Notes: a model not told the origin generated them from the letters alone. 40,243 nucleotides of DNA from CAWHNT01 sp963830775 (GCA_963830775.1 CAWHNT010000025.1:1-40243); one strand, 5' to 3'. Shown: positions 21,901 through 32,356, counted from the stretch's first letter. Numbers and translations are program-made.

Positions 21901-23097
21901 GCCGGCCGACGCGGCCAGTGCCGGAGCGGCGTCGGCTGCCGGCCAACCGGCTCGGCACGCAGCGGCTGGGCAGGTCGGAGGCCGTCGCATGCCGCATCAT
22001 GGCAGTCAGCTCCATCATCTGCGCCCAGGTCGCGATCCCAGGACATGCTCGTCGAGCAGCGCGGTCGACGTCCGCGAGCCAGCCGGGCCGCTCGCCGATC
22101 GCAGCTAGGCTGGCCTCGATCGCGGCGCACGAACTCGTCGTGGCGTGCGCGGCGATCCGCACCAGCCCGAGCTCGCCATAGGTCCGGACCACGTCGCTGA
22201 TCGGCGTCGAGACCACCGGCCTGCCGGCCGCCAGGTATTCCGGCGTCTTGGTCGGGCTGATGAAGCGGGTCGAATTCGTTCAGCGCGAACGGCATGAACG
22301 CGACGTCCCAGCCCGACGAGGTAGGCCGGCAGCTCTCGTAGGACTTGCCGCCGAGATAGTGGATGTTCGGCCGCCGCGGCAGGCTCGCCGGGTCGATCTT
22401 CACCACCGGGCCGACCAGGACGAGCTGCCAGTCGGGCCGCGCGTCGGCGATCGCCGCGACGAGGTCGAGGTCGAGCCGCTCGTCGAGGACGCCGTAGTGG
22501 CCGATCCGCGGATGCGGGATGCTCGGCCTGGTCGGGCGGATCGGGCAGGCGCTCGCGCGCCTGTGCGAAATGCGCGACGTCGACGCTGCTCGGGAAGGCA
22601 TGGACTTGCGGATGCCGCTGGCGCTTGGCCTCGTAGAGGCTGTAGCCGCCGGTGAAGACGACGTCGGCGCGCTCCAGAAGCCGGCGCTCGCTGCTCGAGC
22701 AGCTCCGGCGGCGCGCCGCGAAGGCCGACAGCTCGTCCATGCAGTCATAGACGATGCGCTTGGCCGGCAGATGAGCGGAGAAGGCCCGCTCATCGGCGTG
22801 TAGTACCAAAGGAGAGGATGCTCGATACCCTGCTCCTCGCACAGCCGGTCCAAGACAACACGCTGGGCCTCGACCTGCTGCGACGGATCGAGCCCGCTCC
22901 GGCAGCCGGGGCACGACGACCGTCAGCGTCTCGTCCAAAGTAGACAGCTCGGGCTTCACCTCGGCTTCCGGCGCGAAGACCGGCTCCTCGAAGTAGAAGA
23001 CCCGCTGCGTTTTCGCCAAGCGCGACATCAGATGCTGCGGCCGCTGATAGACGAAGTTCCAACGCAGGTGCGAGAAGCAGATGATGCCATCTGTCAT
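21901..23097 (-). CDS. Glycosyltransferase (GT4-like, family 1 domain), frameshifted
   Basis: ATG 23097 begins MTDGIICFSHLRWNFVYQRP, the usual start of a group of alphaproteobacterial glycosyltransferases encoded beside glf. Further pieces are QHLMSRLAKTQRVFYFEEPV, RIVYDCMDELSAF, ADVVFTGGYSLYEAKRQRHP, GHYGVLDERLDLDLVAAIAD, RPDWQLVLVGPVVKIDPASL, NIHYLGGKSYE, WDVAFMPFALNEF and VVSTPISDVVRTYGELGLV. The last blocks correspond to the nucleotide-sugar-binding half of a GT-B fold. It is first in the minus-strand cassette (glycosyltransferase, glf, hydrolase, ABC exporter), so it may use UDP-galactofuranose made by the next gene. The C-terminus (TWAQMMELTAMMRHATAS) runs in frame into glf, so the boundary given is arbitrary. 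Confidence 0.83.
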
Positions 23098-23487
23098 TTG
23101 CTGGAGGCGTTTCCTGTTCGTCTCTCTGGCAGAGAGTGTTTTGGCGCCGGGTGCGCGATACCAAGATGATGCGCGGCGATCGTGCCTCTGATGCCCACCC
23201 TTAACCCTCTGTAATCGGACCGGCCTCCGTAGAACGGGGCAGGCATCGCGCGGTTCCAGAGGATTTACTCGCGTCGGGCGCCGATTGCGGTTCCGGATCG
23301 GGCTTCCGGCAGATCCCGCCCACCGTCTCTTCTTGTGCGCGAGCTCAATCTCCTTGCAGTCACTTTCTGCTTGAGCGGTACGACCACGTGCAGGAACGCC
23401 GACCGGGGCGGCGCTTACGGACTGGAACGCGGGCGGGCGAGCCGCGTTCCGATGAGCTACTCAGGACGGCGGCAGCAGGAGGGATCC
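23098..23487. promoter_or_regulatory. Divergent intergenic region between the glycosyltransferase and GH5-like genes
   Basis: No gene is recognised in these 390 bp. They separate divergent polysaccharide genes and should contain both promoters. A 6-bp inverted repeat with 3-base spacer (CTCTCTGGCAGAGAG, 23122-23136) lies 25 bases before the minus-strand ATG and could be an operator or 5'-UTR hairpin. I see no convincing sigma-70 boxes. Confidence 0.4.
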
Positions 23488-24997
23488 GTGCAGGCACTCG
23501 ATCGCGGCGAGCCGCTACTGGCCTCCGGCCCCATGTCCCGGCCGGACCTGTCCGGGCTGCCCTGGATCAGGGTGGCCGAGGGTGCCCCTTACTTCGTGGA
23601 CGAGACCGGCCGGGCCTGGACACCCATCGGCCAGAACGACGCGCTGACCTGGCCCGAGCTCGAGGGCTGCGCGGCCGCCGCGATCCGCGCGCGGTCGGGC
23701 GCCACCTGGCCTCGCTCAGGGCAGCGGGCGTCACGTGCTCCGGCTGATGCTGGAGTACTGCAGGACGAGACGCTTCCTGGAGCGCCCGGTCGGCACGCTT
23801 CGTGCCGGCGATGGTGCGAGCTGGACGATCTGGTGGCCTTGTGCCGCCAGCGCGGGCCTCCGCCTGCTGCTGACCCCGTTCGACACCTTCTTCACCTGGA
23901 ACAACTGGGACCGGCATCCCTACAACCGCGCCAACGGCGGGCCGTGCGACAGCCGCGAGCGGCTGCTCACCTGCCCCGCCACGCGCGGGCCTTCATCAAG
24001 CGCGCGCCTCGCCTTCGCCACCAGCGCTGGGGCGGCGACGGGACCGTCTTCGCCTGGGACCTGTGGAACGAGATGCATCCCTGCCAGGGCGAGCACCGCC
24101 CGGCTGCTTCGCTGACTTCATCGCCGACGTCGGCGCCGTACCTGCGCGCGCTCGAGGTCCGGCGTCACGGCCGGGCGCACCTGCAGACAGCCTCGGTGTT
24201 CGGGCCCGAGCTGGGATGGAAGCCCTGGCTGAAAGAGCCGATCTTCCGCCACCCCGCGCCTCGATTTCGCCAACAGCCACTTCTACGAGGAAGGCACCAT
24301 CGACTATCCGGCCGACACGGTGGCGCCGGCTCAGCAGTCGGGCCGGCTGTGGGCGAGGCGCTGGCGGAGATCGCGGACAGCCGCCCCGTTCTTCGACAGC
24401 GAGCACGGCCCGATCCACACCTTCAAGGACCACGAGCGAGACCTGCCCGAAGCCGTTCGACGACGAGTATTTCCGCCACATCCAGTGGGCGCATCTGGCC
24501 TCGCGGCGGCGCCGGCGGCGGGATGCGCTGGCCCAACCGCCACCCGCACGACTCACCGCCGGGATGCGCCGGGCGCAGCGGGCGCTGGCAGACTTCCTGC
24601 CGCTGATCGACTGGCCACGCTTCCGGCGCCGCCCCCTCGCCGGGGAGGCCGGCGTGGCGAACCGGCCATCCAGCTCTTCGCCTGCGGCGACGGGCAGCAG
24701 GCGGTGCTGCATCTGCTGCGGACCGACACGGATCGGCCTGACGGCATGCTCGACCCGGCGGCGGACCCGATCGCCACGACCGTGAGCCTCTCCGACATGG
24801 AGCCCGGGGAGTATCGCGTCACCTGCTGGGACACCCTTCTGGGCAGGCGGTCCGCCGCGACTGCTTTGTCCCACCTGGGCGGCACCCTCGCCGTCCCGAC
24901 CGCAGCCTTCGCCAACGACCTAGCCCTGGCGGTGACCAGGGTCGGAGCGGAGCCGGCGCGCCGGAACCTTCCCGATCGATCCTTGTTCACGACGTGA
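23488..24997 (+). CDS. GH5-like glycoside hydrolase (cellulase/mannanase type), frameshifted
   Basis: GTG 23488 follows AGGAGG at five bases. The N-terminal strand reads WIRVAEGAPYFVDETGRAWT and PIGQNDALTWPELEG. Barrel pieces are RHLASLRAAGVTVLRLMLEY, LLLTPFDTFFTWNNWDRHPY and TVFAWDLWNEMHP, where NE marks the probable acid/base Glu, then ELGWKPWLKEPIF, HFYEEGTIDYPADTVAP and RPFFDSEHGPIHTFKDHERD, where SEHG marks the probable nucleophile, then HIQWAHLASGGAGGGMRWP. A C-terminal beta domain follows (QAVLHLLRTDTDRPDGML, TVSLSDMEPGEYRVTCWDT). No signal peptide is evident. Length is about 500 residues. At least eight frameshifts are present. The GT2-GtrA gene follows 21 bases downstream. The substrate is unknown; a role in trimming the glycan made by the divergent cassette is inference. 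Confidence 0.8.
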
Positions 24998-25018
24998 CGA
25001 GACGGCGGAGGAACCAAG

Positions 25019-26199
25019 CTGACTGCCACCGCGAGCCTGCGGGCACCCCGGGTTGAGCCGCCGGCCCCGCCTGTCCTCCCGCGCAACCGGCCGACCCAGC
25101 ACAGTGTCCCTGAGCTCAGCGTTCCCGAGCTCAGCGTAATCGTCCCCACCTTCAACGAACGCGGCAATGTGCCCCGGCTGATCCGGGCCCTGGAGCGCAG
25201 TCTCGCCGGCATGGCCTGGGAAGTGATCGTCGTCGACGACGATTCGCCCGACGGCACCGCCGCCGGCGTGCGCGAGCTGGCGCAGCAGAACGGGCGGGTG
25301 CGCTGCCTGCGCCGGCTCGGGCGCCGTGGCCTGTCCTCGGCCTGCATCGAAGGCATGCTGGCCAGCGCCGCACCCTATCTGGCCGTGATCGACGCCGACC
25401 TGCAACACGACGAGCACCTCCTGCCGCGCATGCTGGCGATCCTGCGCGCAGGCGAGGCCGATCTCGTGGTCGGCAGCCGCTACACCGAGACGGTGGAGGT
25501 CCCCGGCTGGGACGAGCGCCGCCGGCTGATCAGCCGCTTCGCACACGGCCCTCGGCAGGAGGGTGACCGGCGTCGATGTCGCCGACCCCATGAGCGGCTT
25601 CTTCATGCTCCGCCGCGAGGCGTTCGAGCAGTCGTGCGCAACCTCTCCGGGGCCGGTTCAAGCTCCTGCTCGACATCCTGGCCTCCTCGCGGCCGCCCTT
25701 GCGGGTGCGCGAGCTGCCCTACAGCTTCCGCCCGCGTGAGGTCGGCGAGAGCAAGCTCGACACCCGGGTCGCCGTCGACTTCGCGCTGATGCTGCTCGAC
25801 AAGGCTGACCCACGGCCTCGTCCCCGCCCGCTTCGTGATGTTCGGGGCGGTGGGGGCGCTGGGCATCGTCGTCCACCTGGCCGTGCTCCAGCTCGTCTTC
25901 GGCGGTCTGGGCCAAAGCTTCGTCGCCGGCCAGGCCACGGCGACGCTGGTGGCGATGACCTTCAACTTCGCGCTCAACAACGAGCTCACCTATCGCGACC
26001 GCCGCCTGCGTGGCCTGCCCTGGCTGCGCGGCTGGCTCTCCTTCGTCCTCGCCTGCGGAATCGGGGCCCTGGCCAATGTCGGAGTCGCGGCCCAGCTCCA
26101 TGCCGGCCGAACCCGTGGCTGCTCTCGGCCCTGGCCGGGATCGCGGTTGGCGTGGTCTGGAACTACGTGGTGACAGCCCTCTATGTCTGGCGGCGCTGA
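25019..26199 (+). CDS. Polyprenyl-phosphate glycosyltransferase with C-terminal GtrA domain, frameshifted
   Basis: A GT2 domain of the dolichol-phosphate-mannose-synthase type shows ELSVIVPTFNERGNVPRLIR, EVIVVDDDSPDGTA, the DxD-like AVIDADLQHDEHLLPRML, VVGSRYTETVEVPGW, DPMSGFFMLRREAFE and PYSFRPREVGESKL. It is fused to a four-helix GtrA/DPMS-like membrane domain (FVMFGAVGALGIVVHLAVLQ, TFNFALNNELTYRDR, ending WNYVVTALYVWRR). Such fusions charge a lipid carrier with a sugar and may flip it. The in-frame start is CTG 25019, seven bases after GGAGG, perhaps a misread ATG or GTG. A 15-bp tandem duplication (25109-25138) gives the N-terminal PELSVPELSV. Shifts lie near 25550, 25655, 25805 and 26110. 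Length is about 393 residues. Confidence 0.87.
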
Positions 26200-26229
26200 T
26201 CGCGCAGCCGGTGCCGTCTCGCCGCCCTG

Positions 26230-27337
26230 CTATTTCTTGGCCACCTGGTAGAGGCCGCCGTCCAGGTCGGCGACGAACAGCTCCCCCGCGGCGTCCTCGC
26301 CGAAGGAGGAGATCGACAGGGCCGCGTCAGCAGCACGGACGCCGTGCCGTTGTTCAGCCCGAAGATCTCGCCGCTGCAGAAGTCGCCGTAGACATAGGTC
26401 CCGACCAGGGCCGGCACGGCGCTGCCCCGGTACACGTAGCCGCCGGTCACCGAGCAGCGCCCATTGCTGTGGGTATATGCGGCGACGGGCAGCTTCAGCC
26501 CGGTCTTCTTGCAGCCGGTCTTCGGCTTGTAGCAGCGGTAGCCTTCCATGATCCGCCAGCCATAATTGCCGCCGCGGGTGATGACGTCGATCTCCTCGAC
26601 ATTGCCCTGGCCGACGTCGCCGCGTAGAGCTTCCCGTTCGCCCGGTCGAAGGAGAACCGCCAGGGATTGCGGTGCCGAGCGCAAAGATCTCGCGCCTTGC
26701 CACCGCCGCCCGCGAAGGGATTGTCCGACGGGATCGCGTAAGGATCGCCACTGTCGACGTTGATCCGCAGGATCTTGCCGAGCAGTTCCTGCTGGTTCTG
26801 CGCCCGGTTCTGCGGATCCCCGCCCGAGCCGCCGTCGCCCATGCCGATATAGAGGAACCCGTCGGGACCGAAGGCGATCATCCCGCCATTATGATTGGCG
26901 TAAGGGCTGCGGCGATCTCAAGCAGCCTGCGCTCGGCGGTCGACGCCACGTCCGGATTGCCCGACACGCCATACTCCGCCACCACCGTGGCCCCGTCCGG
27001 CCGTGCGCGTGTAGTTCACGAAGAACCGGCCGTTGCTGGCGTACTGCGGATGGAACGCCAGCCCCAGCAGGCCCCGCTCACCCCCGCCAGCACCTGCGCC
27101 GCCGATATCGAGGAACGCCCCCGGCGCCAATGTCCCGCCAGCAAGGATGCGGATGCGCCCCTCCTTCTCGACCAGGAACAGCCGCCCGCTGCCATCGCCG
27201 GCGTGGGTCGCGAACACGGGCTGATCGAGCCCGCTCGTCACCACCGGCACCAGCTTGATCGCCGCCGCTGCCTCCACCTGCGGCGCCAGAAACCCACTGC
27301 CAAGCACGCCCACCAACGCCGCCCACAACCACCGCAT
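26230..27337 (-). CDS. PQQ-dependent sugar dehydrogenase-like (soluble GDH family) periplasmic protein, frameshifted
   Basis: ATG 27337 begins a signal peptide (MRWLWAALVGVLGSGFLAP, cleavage near VEA). The six-bladed propeller of the GSDH family follows: GLDQPVFATHAGDGSGRLFL, KEGRIRILAGGTLAPGAFLD, ERGLLGLAFHPQYASNGRFF. The probable catalytic His is in YANHNGGMIAFGPDGFLY, then YIGMGDGGSGGDPQNRAQN, LLGKILRINVDSGDPYAIP, RHRNPWRFSFDRANGKLY, VGQGNVEEIDVITRGGNYGW and YVYGDFCSGEIFGLNN, ending LYQVAKK. The C-terminal block has several Cys residues (CYKPKTGCKK, GRCSV). Members oxidise aldoses with PQQ, but many lack a proven substrate. It is convergent with the GT2-GtrA gene (30 bp apart). It has three or four frameshifts and is about 370 residues long. 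Confidence 0.88.
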
Positions 27338-27854
27338 CGATCCGTGCTCCCACCATCTGGCCCAACCGCCGCCACCGGGAGGCTGCTCCTCTCGGTCACA
27401 CCGGTCAACCTTGAGGGAGCGTACGCTCGGGCGACTGATCGTCGAGGGTGACCAGAGTCGAGAGGTGACGCTCCAGGTCAGCAGGTGCGGGCACCCGGCG
27501 TCGGGTAACGCAGACAGCCGCAGGACCCGCTGCGACCTCCACCCCGCCAGCGCCCAGGCGGCGGCACAGGCCCGTCCTGGCACTCCGATCACAGCCGCCA
27601 TTGCCCCGTTGACGCCAGCAGGTCGAGCGGCGGGACGCGGCCCGAAGCTCACCGTCGGTGGCGGGTGGCAGCACCTTGACCCGCCGCAGCAAGGCCCTCA
27701 CGGCCAAGACGTTAGCCGGATCGGTACCTGAAAGCGGCTTTCTGTTGAAAAGCCAGTCTGTATTTGTCACCTTATGGTAGATTAAAAGCCCCTCGATCTC
27801 GCGCGACGGCATGGGGAAGCCGGCGGTGTGGAGGACGGGTCCTGATCCGCCGCC
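27338..27854. other. 517-bp gap upstream of the acyltransferase
   Basis: No gene is recognised on either strand. A minus-strand open frame covers much of it but its translation has no family features. The last part (about 27730-27790) is clearly AT-richer, with TTGAAA near 27747 and TTATGG and TAGATT further on, and is the likely promoter zone for the acyltransferase. I cannot fix a -35/-10 pair with good spacing. Confidence 0.35.
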
Positions 27855-28891
27855 ATGAGCCCCGACATCTCACGCCGGATCGAGATCCTGCGCGTTCTCC
27901 TCATCTGTGGTGTCGTGATCCTGCACACGCCGCCGATCTGGTACCTGGACAGCCTGCCTCCCGAGGCCCATGGATGGCCCGGGGTCATCAAGCTCTTCCT
28001 GGACTACGGACCTTTCCGTGCCGGGGTGCCGACCCTGAGCCTGATCTCGGGCTACCTCCTCTTCCTGCGGCCCTATGGCTCCTACCCGAGGCTGCTGCGG
28101 CGCAAGCTGGCCACACTCGTCGTTCCATTCCTGGTCTGGAACGCGCTCACCATCGGTGCGCACGCGCTGCGCGGCCAGGACGATCTGGGCCTGTCCGACG
28201 GTGCCGGGGGATGGCTCGCGAGGATCGGGGAGCTGATCGGGATCCGCCGAACTACCCGACCTACTTCCTTCTCGACCTGTTCGCCTGCGCAGCCCTGGCC
28301 CCGATCATCGGCGCGCTGATGCGTTGGCTGCCGTTGCCCGTCCTCGTGGCGGGATGCGTCGCTGCGGCCACGGGCTATGGACCGCTTCCCATGGTGCGGC
28401 CGGACGTGGCGCTGCCATTCGCGGCCGGGGCAGCCATCGCGCTGCACCGGGTCGATCCCCGCATCCTCGATCGCTTCTGGCTGCCTATCGGGTGTGCGTT
28501 CCTGGTCTTCTGTGCGGTCTCGATCGCCGCCCTGGCCGCGGACCATCCAGCCTTGTTCCAGCTGGGCCTGCTGCGCGCGCTGGGCGTGCCGGCGGCCTGG
28601 ACCGTCTCGGTCGTCCTCGCCGGCACCCAGGCGGGCGCATGGCTCGCCGGCTGGAGCCGATCCGCCTTCCTGCTCTTCTGCATGCACTCGCCGCTGCTGC
28701 ACCTGATAGCCGGGGCCTGGCCGGACAGCCTTGGATACGGCCTGTTCTATGTGACCGCGCTGCCGATGGTCATCGTGGGCGGGCTCGCTGCCGGACGTGT
28801 TCTTGAGGAGCGCGGCGGGCTCGCGTGGCGCCTGCTCACCGGGTCGCCGCGGCCGACCACGGCGTCTCGAATATCCGAGGTGCCGTCATAG
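27855..28891 (+). CDS. Acyltransferase 3 family integral membrane protein, one frameshift
   Basis: Typical OafA/YrhL-type acyltransferase. RRIEILRVLLICGVVILHTP carries the conserved early Arg and the membrane His (VxxHT). Many membrane helices follow: LSLISGYLLFLRPYG, KLATLVVPFLVWNALTIG, YFLLDLFACAALAPIIGAL, PVLVAGCVAAATGYG, FLVFCAVSIAALAAD, SAFLLFCMHSPLLHLIAG and PMVIVGGLAAGRVLEE. ATG 27855 is the natural start and the repaired length is about 346 residues. A single shift near 28245 (GELIGI to NYPTYFL) splits it. The family transfers acetyl, succinyl or other acyl groups to sugars of surface glycans. Lying between the glycan cassette and the cellulose locus, it may modify either product; that is inference. 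Confidence 0.88.
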
Positions 28892-28984
28892 ACCCGTACG
28901 GCAACCACCAAGCTGCTCGGCCCCTTGCCGGAGATCCTCTTGCTCCTGCTCGGCGCCACGCTGGCCGGTGCCGACGATCCCCCC

Positions 28985-29228
28985 AAACCGGCGCGAGATT
29001 CCGCCTGGAGCGGACCAAGACCAACGCCCCGCGCCGGATACCGCTCGCGATCAAGGCCTTGGCCACGATCCGCGACCTGCTCACCGCTCCAGGGCGACCG
29101 CGCTCCCCCTGTCTGCTCGGCAAGCTGGACATGGCGCGCTATCGCGACACGAAGAGGGGTCCGAAGCCGCCTGCCGCCCGGCCGGGATCAGAAACGTCCG
29201 CGGGCACGACCTGCGACACACCTTCGGC
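28985..29228 (+). pseudogene. Remnant of a tyrosine recombinase (phage-type integrase)
   Basis: Translation in two frames gives RFRLERTKTNAPRRIPLAIK and LATIRDLLTA, then after a shift CRPAGIRNVRGHDLRHTFG. The last piece carries the catalytic His-x-x-Arg box (HDLRHTFG) of tyrosine recombinases, and the first matches the block holding the first catalytic Arg and Lys strand. The N-terminal half and the C-terminal catalytic Tyr are missing: the sequence runs straight into the stop of the convergent TPR gene at 29229. It is therefore a decayed fragment, marking an old integration site between the acyltransferase and the cellulose locus. Confidence 0.75.
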
Positions 29229-31293
29229 CTAATTCGGCAGCTGCGCCTGGACCGTGGCGACGATGGCATCCTTGTAGGCCTGGTCGCCGGTGGCGGCGGC
29301 GAGCTTCCTGAAGCGTGCGCGTGCCTCGTCGTAGCGCTTGAGGCGGAACAGGCTCCAGGCCTCGATCGGGTCGAGCGAGGAGTCGCCCGGGACGAGCTGG
29401 CGGCGGCGGCCGATGGCGACCAGGGCCTCCTCGAACCGCTTGCCCTCGTAGGCGTCGATCGCACGCCGGAACTCGATGATCGCCTTGGTCGAGCTCTGCT
29501 GGTCGGCCGGCAGGGCGGCCGTGAAGCTGGCTCGCCGTGTCGGTGTTGCCCATCAGTGCCGCCACCAGGGCCGCACCGGCCTGGGCGCCGGCCTTCTGCT
29601 CGCCCGTGGCCGAGCCCGCCTTCATCGCGGCCGTGAACTCGGTCAGCGCCTCAGGGTTGCGCTTCAACGCCACTAGCGCCCAGCCGCGGTGCATGCGGGT
29701 CGCGGCATCGGGCGGGGTGATCTTCGGGTAGAGGGCCAGGATGCGGGCCGCATCCTTCTCGGGATCGAGGGTGAGGAAGCGCTGGCGGTCGAGCTCGGAG
29801 AGCATGGCCGCGACCTCGGGGCTCTTCGACGCCCAGGTCCGGGCCAGCGCTATCGCCTTGTCGAGCTGGCCCTGCTCGCGCTGGGCCAGGATCATGCCAC
29901 GGGCGGCGTCGGGCGAGTTGGACCATTGCAGCGCCGCGTCGAACCACTTCTCGGCCTGGGCATAATCCCTGCGGTTCATGGCGTTCCAGGCGATCGCCAT
30001 GGCGAGCTTGGGGTTGCGCTGGCTGTTGGCCTGCTGGATCGTGGCCTGGAGCTGGTCCGGGCTGATCGCGTCGCCCTGGTAGAGGGCGGTCTCGACCGCG
30101 GCGTCGCGCCGGGCCGCGACCCGCTTCTGCATCGCGTCGCGGTCCGCCAGCGCCCGGGCGAAGGTACGCTCGGCCACCTGCGGGCGCCGCTTCGGCCGCT
30201 CGCGCCGGATGAGGTCGTCGAGCAGGTCGAGATCCTCGAACTGCTCGGAGACGAGGATGCTGGCGACGCGGATGTCGGCATTGTCGCACTTGTCGACCAG
30301 GTTCGCGAACAGATCGCGGGCACCCTTGCGCTGGCCCACGTTCCACAAGGCCTTGCCCGCGGCCCAGGCATTGTCGGGCGAGCCGCAGCCGAAGGCACCG
30401 GGACTGCGCTCGCGCAGGCGGATGATCTGCAGCCAGTCGCTCTTCTTGATGGCCGCCGCCACCTGCTGTCCGACCTCGCCGGTCTCGATCAGCGCCATCA
30501 GGTCGGCGGGCGGGGTCCAGTCGTCGTGGAACGCGCGCAAGGTGTCGACCTCGCGGCGGGCGGCGGCATAGTCGCGGCGCTCATAGGCGGCCCAGGCCCG
30601 GCGCGTGTCGATCGCGTTGGGCGGGAAGCGCCACGAGGGCGACACGCGCTTCAGCCGCTCCATCTCGCGCTTGGCAGTGACGAGATCGCCCGCCTTGTAG
30701 GCGGTCCAGAACCGGCTCACCGAATTGCCGCTCTCGGCATCGGCGATCAGATCCAGGATCTCCTGCGCCGCCGGCACCTCGATGCCCGCGTGGAACTCCT
30801 GGATGACCTTGAGCTCATTGCGGGTGGCGGCGTAGTCGCCACGCTCGAACGCCGCCCAGGCGCGGGTCAGGTCGACCGCATCGGGCGGGAAGCGCCAGGC
30901 GGGTGCCAACTGCTGGAGGATCGTCATCTCGCGCTTGGCGGCGGCGAGGTCGCCGCGGCTGTAGGCCTCCCAGAAGCGCGTATCGTCAACGCCGGCGCGA
31001 TTGGCGCTCTGCGGATCGAACAGGTCGGCCGGCGGCGTCCAGCTCGGGTCCTGCCGCTTGAGCTGCTCGATCTCGACATTGAGCCGCGCGAAGTCGTTGC
31101 GCGAGGCCAGGAAGTAGAGGAAGCCCAGCCGGCCCGAGCGGGCGACCGCGGCCGCGACCTCGGCCTGCTCGGCGGCATTGGCGGCGGCCGGAGCCTCGCC
31201 CGCCTGCTGCTGCGCCCAGGCCTCGGGCTGGAAGGCCGCCAGGGTCAGCGCAACAAGCGCCGCACCTCCCCGAATCAGTCGGCGTGACGTCAT
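29229..31293 (-). CDS. TPR-type repeat protein of the cellulose operon, one frameshift
   Basis: ATG 31293 overlaps the bcsZ stop by four bases (ATGA), so the two are translationally coupled. A signal peptide is present (GGAALVALTLAAFQPEAWAQ). Residues 60-270 hold degenerate repeats marked by W-(R/T)-x-PP at about 85, 133, 221 and 259, alternating with FW/AW-AYxxGDxxAAxRE helices. TPR-like repeats continue to the end (AIAWNAMNRRDYAQAEKWFD, MHRGWALVALKRNPEALTEF, IEAWSLFRLKRYDEARARFR). A shift near 29530 moves the frame; the true end is VQAQLPN at 29229, giving about 688 residues. Its place suggests a periplasmic scaffold doing the job of the TPR half of BcsC or of BcsK. No outer-membrane barrel follows. 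Confidence 0.82.
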
Positions 31294-32342
31294 CGTCCGG
31301 CCTCCGCGAACGCGATCTCGGTCAGCAACGCAAGCGAGGCGTCATAGTACAGCATCCGGTCGAGGCTGGCCGCATCGGCCTTGGGCCCCGGCCGGCCGTC
31401 GATCGTCCAGGTGGCGATCGTCTGCACGCCCACGGGCAGCGGGTTCGAATCCGTGGTGTCGTCGATGAGATTGACCCGGGCCGGGATCTGGTCGACGCCG
31501 GACATCGACGCCCAGTAAGTGCGGATGCCGGAGAGTGCCGTCCGCTGGTGCGCCGCCGCATCGCGCGACCACAGCACATAGAGCGGGATGCGCATCGCAT
31601 CGTAGCCGTAATAGGGCGTCATCTTCTCCGCGACCTTGAGGTCGCTGCCGACCAGGAGCCAGTCCGGCGGCAGCTTGTGGGCGCCGAACTTCGCCTGGTC
31701 GAGCAGCGTCCAGCCTGTGCGGGCGATGCCGTTCCACATCGGATCGTCGTGCTGGCCCAGGTACTCGAAGGCGGGGAAGACCCAATAGGCGAGGTTCAAG
31801 GTCACGGTCGGGTCATGGACGAAGCCGTCCACGCCCGGCAGCAGCGCCGGGCCGAAGCGGGTCGGGCGCACGGCCTTGGCCTTGAGGTCGGCCAGGATTT
31901 GGCGCGCCGGTGCCGCGTAGCCCTGGTCCCCCCACTGGTCCGCGGCGCGCAGCAGCGCCCAGGCCACCAGCACGTCGCCGTCGCTGGCATTGTTCATGTC
32001 GTCCACGGCACCGGCGTCGCCGCTCCCCGACGGCCGCCAGCGCCACGCCAGGAGGCGGTCTTTCCGGATTTGCAGGTTGCGCTTGGTCCAGGCCCAGAGC
32101 TGGTCGAACTGCTGCCGGTCGCCGTAGCTCTGGGCCAGCAGCATGCCGTAGCCCTGCCCCTCGCTGTGGCTGACCCCGCCATTGGCGGTGTCGACCACCC
32201 TGCCCTCGGGCCGGACATACTTGGCGACGTAGCGCGACCAGACGCCGTTGTCGGTGACGGGCGAGGCGGTGGTGGAGCGGGGCTGAGCGGATGCGCAGCT
32301 CGTCAAGAGCGACACCAACAGTCCCATCATCAGAGCTCGCAT
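31290..32342 (-). CDS. bcsZ: Cellulose-synthase-associated endoglucanase BcsZ (GH8)
   Basis: Intact, 350 residues. It starts ATG 32342, after AAGGGAGA at seven bases, and carries a lipoprotein-type signal (MGLLVSLLTSCASAQ). GH8 features are SEGQGYGMLLAQSYGDRQQF with the catalytic acid Glu, AWRWRPSG, AVDDMNNASDGDVLVAWALL with the conserved Asp cluster, NLAYWVFPAFEYLG, and YYGYDAMRIPLYVLW, which carries a conserved Asp. The enzyme cuts beta-1,4-glucan during cellulose secretion and is encoded with bcsA and bcsB in most cellulose producers. It lies 14 bp after bcsB and overlaps the TPR gene, so it belongs to one transcript. Confidence 0.95.
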   Translation of the reverse strand: MRALMMGLLVSLLTSCASAQPRSTTASPVTDNGVWSRYVAKYVRPEGRVVDTANGGVSHSEGQGYGMLLAQSYGDRQQFDQLWAWTKRNLQIRKDRLLAWRWRPSGSGDAGAVDDMNNASDGDVLVAWALLRAADQWGDQGYAAPARQILADLKAKAVRPTRFGPALLPGVDGFVHDPTVTLNLAYWVFPAFEYLGQHDDPMWNGIARTGWTLLDQAKFGAHKLPPDWLLVGSDLKVAEKMTPYYGYDAMRIPLYVLWSRDAAAHQRTALSGIRTYWASMSGVDQIPARVNLIDDTTDSNPLPVGVQTIATWTIDGRPGPKADAASLDRMLYYDASLALLTEIAFAEAGR

Positions 32343-32356
32343 CGGGGAGTCTCCCT

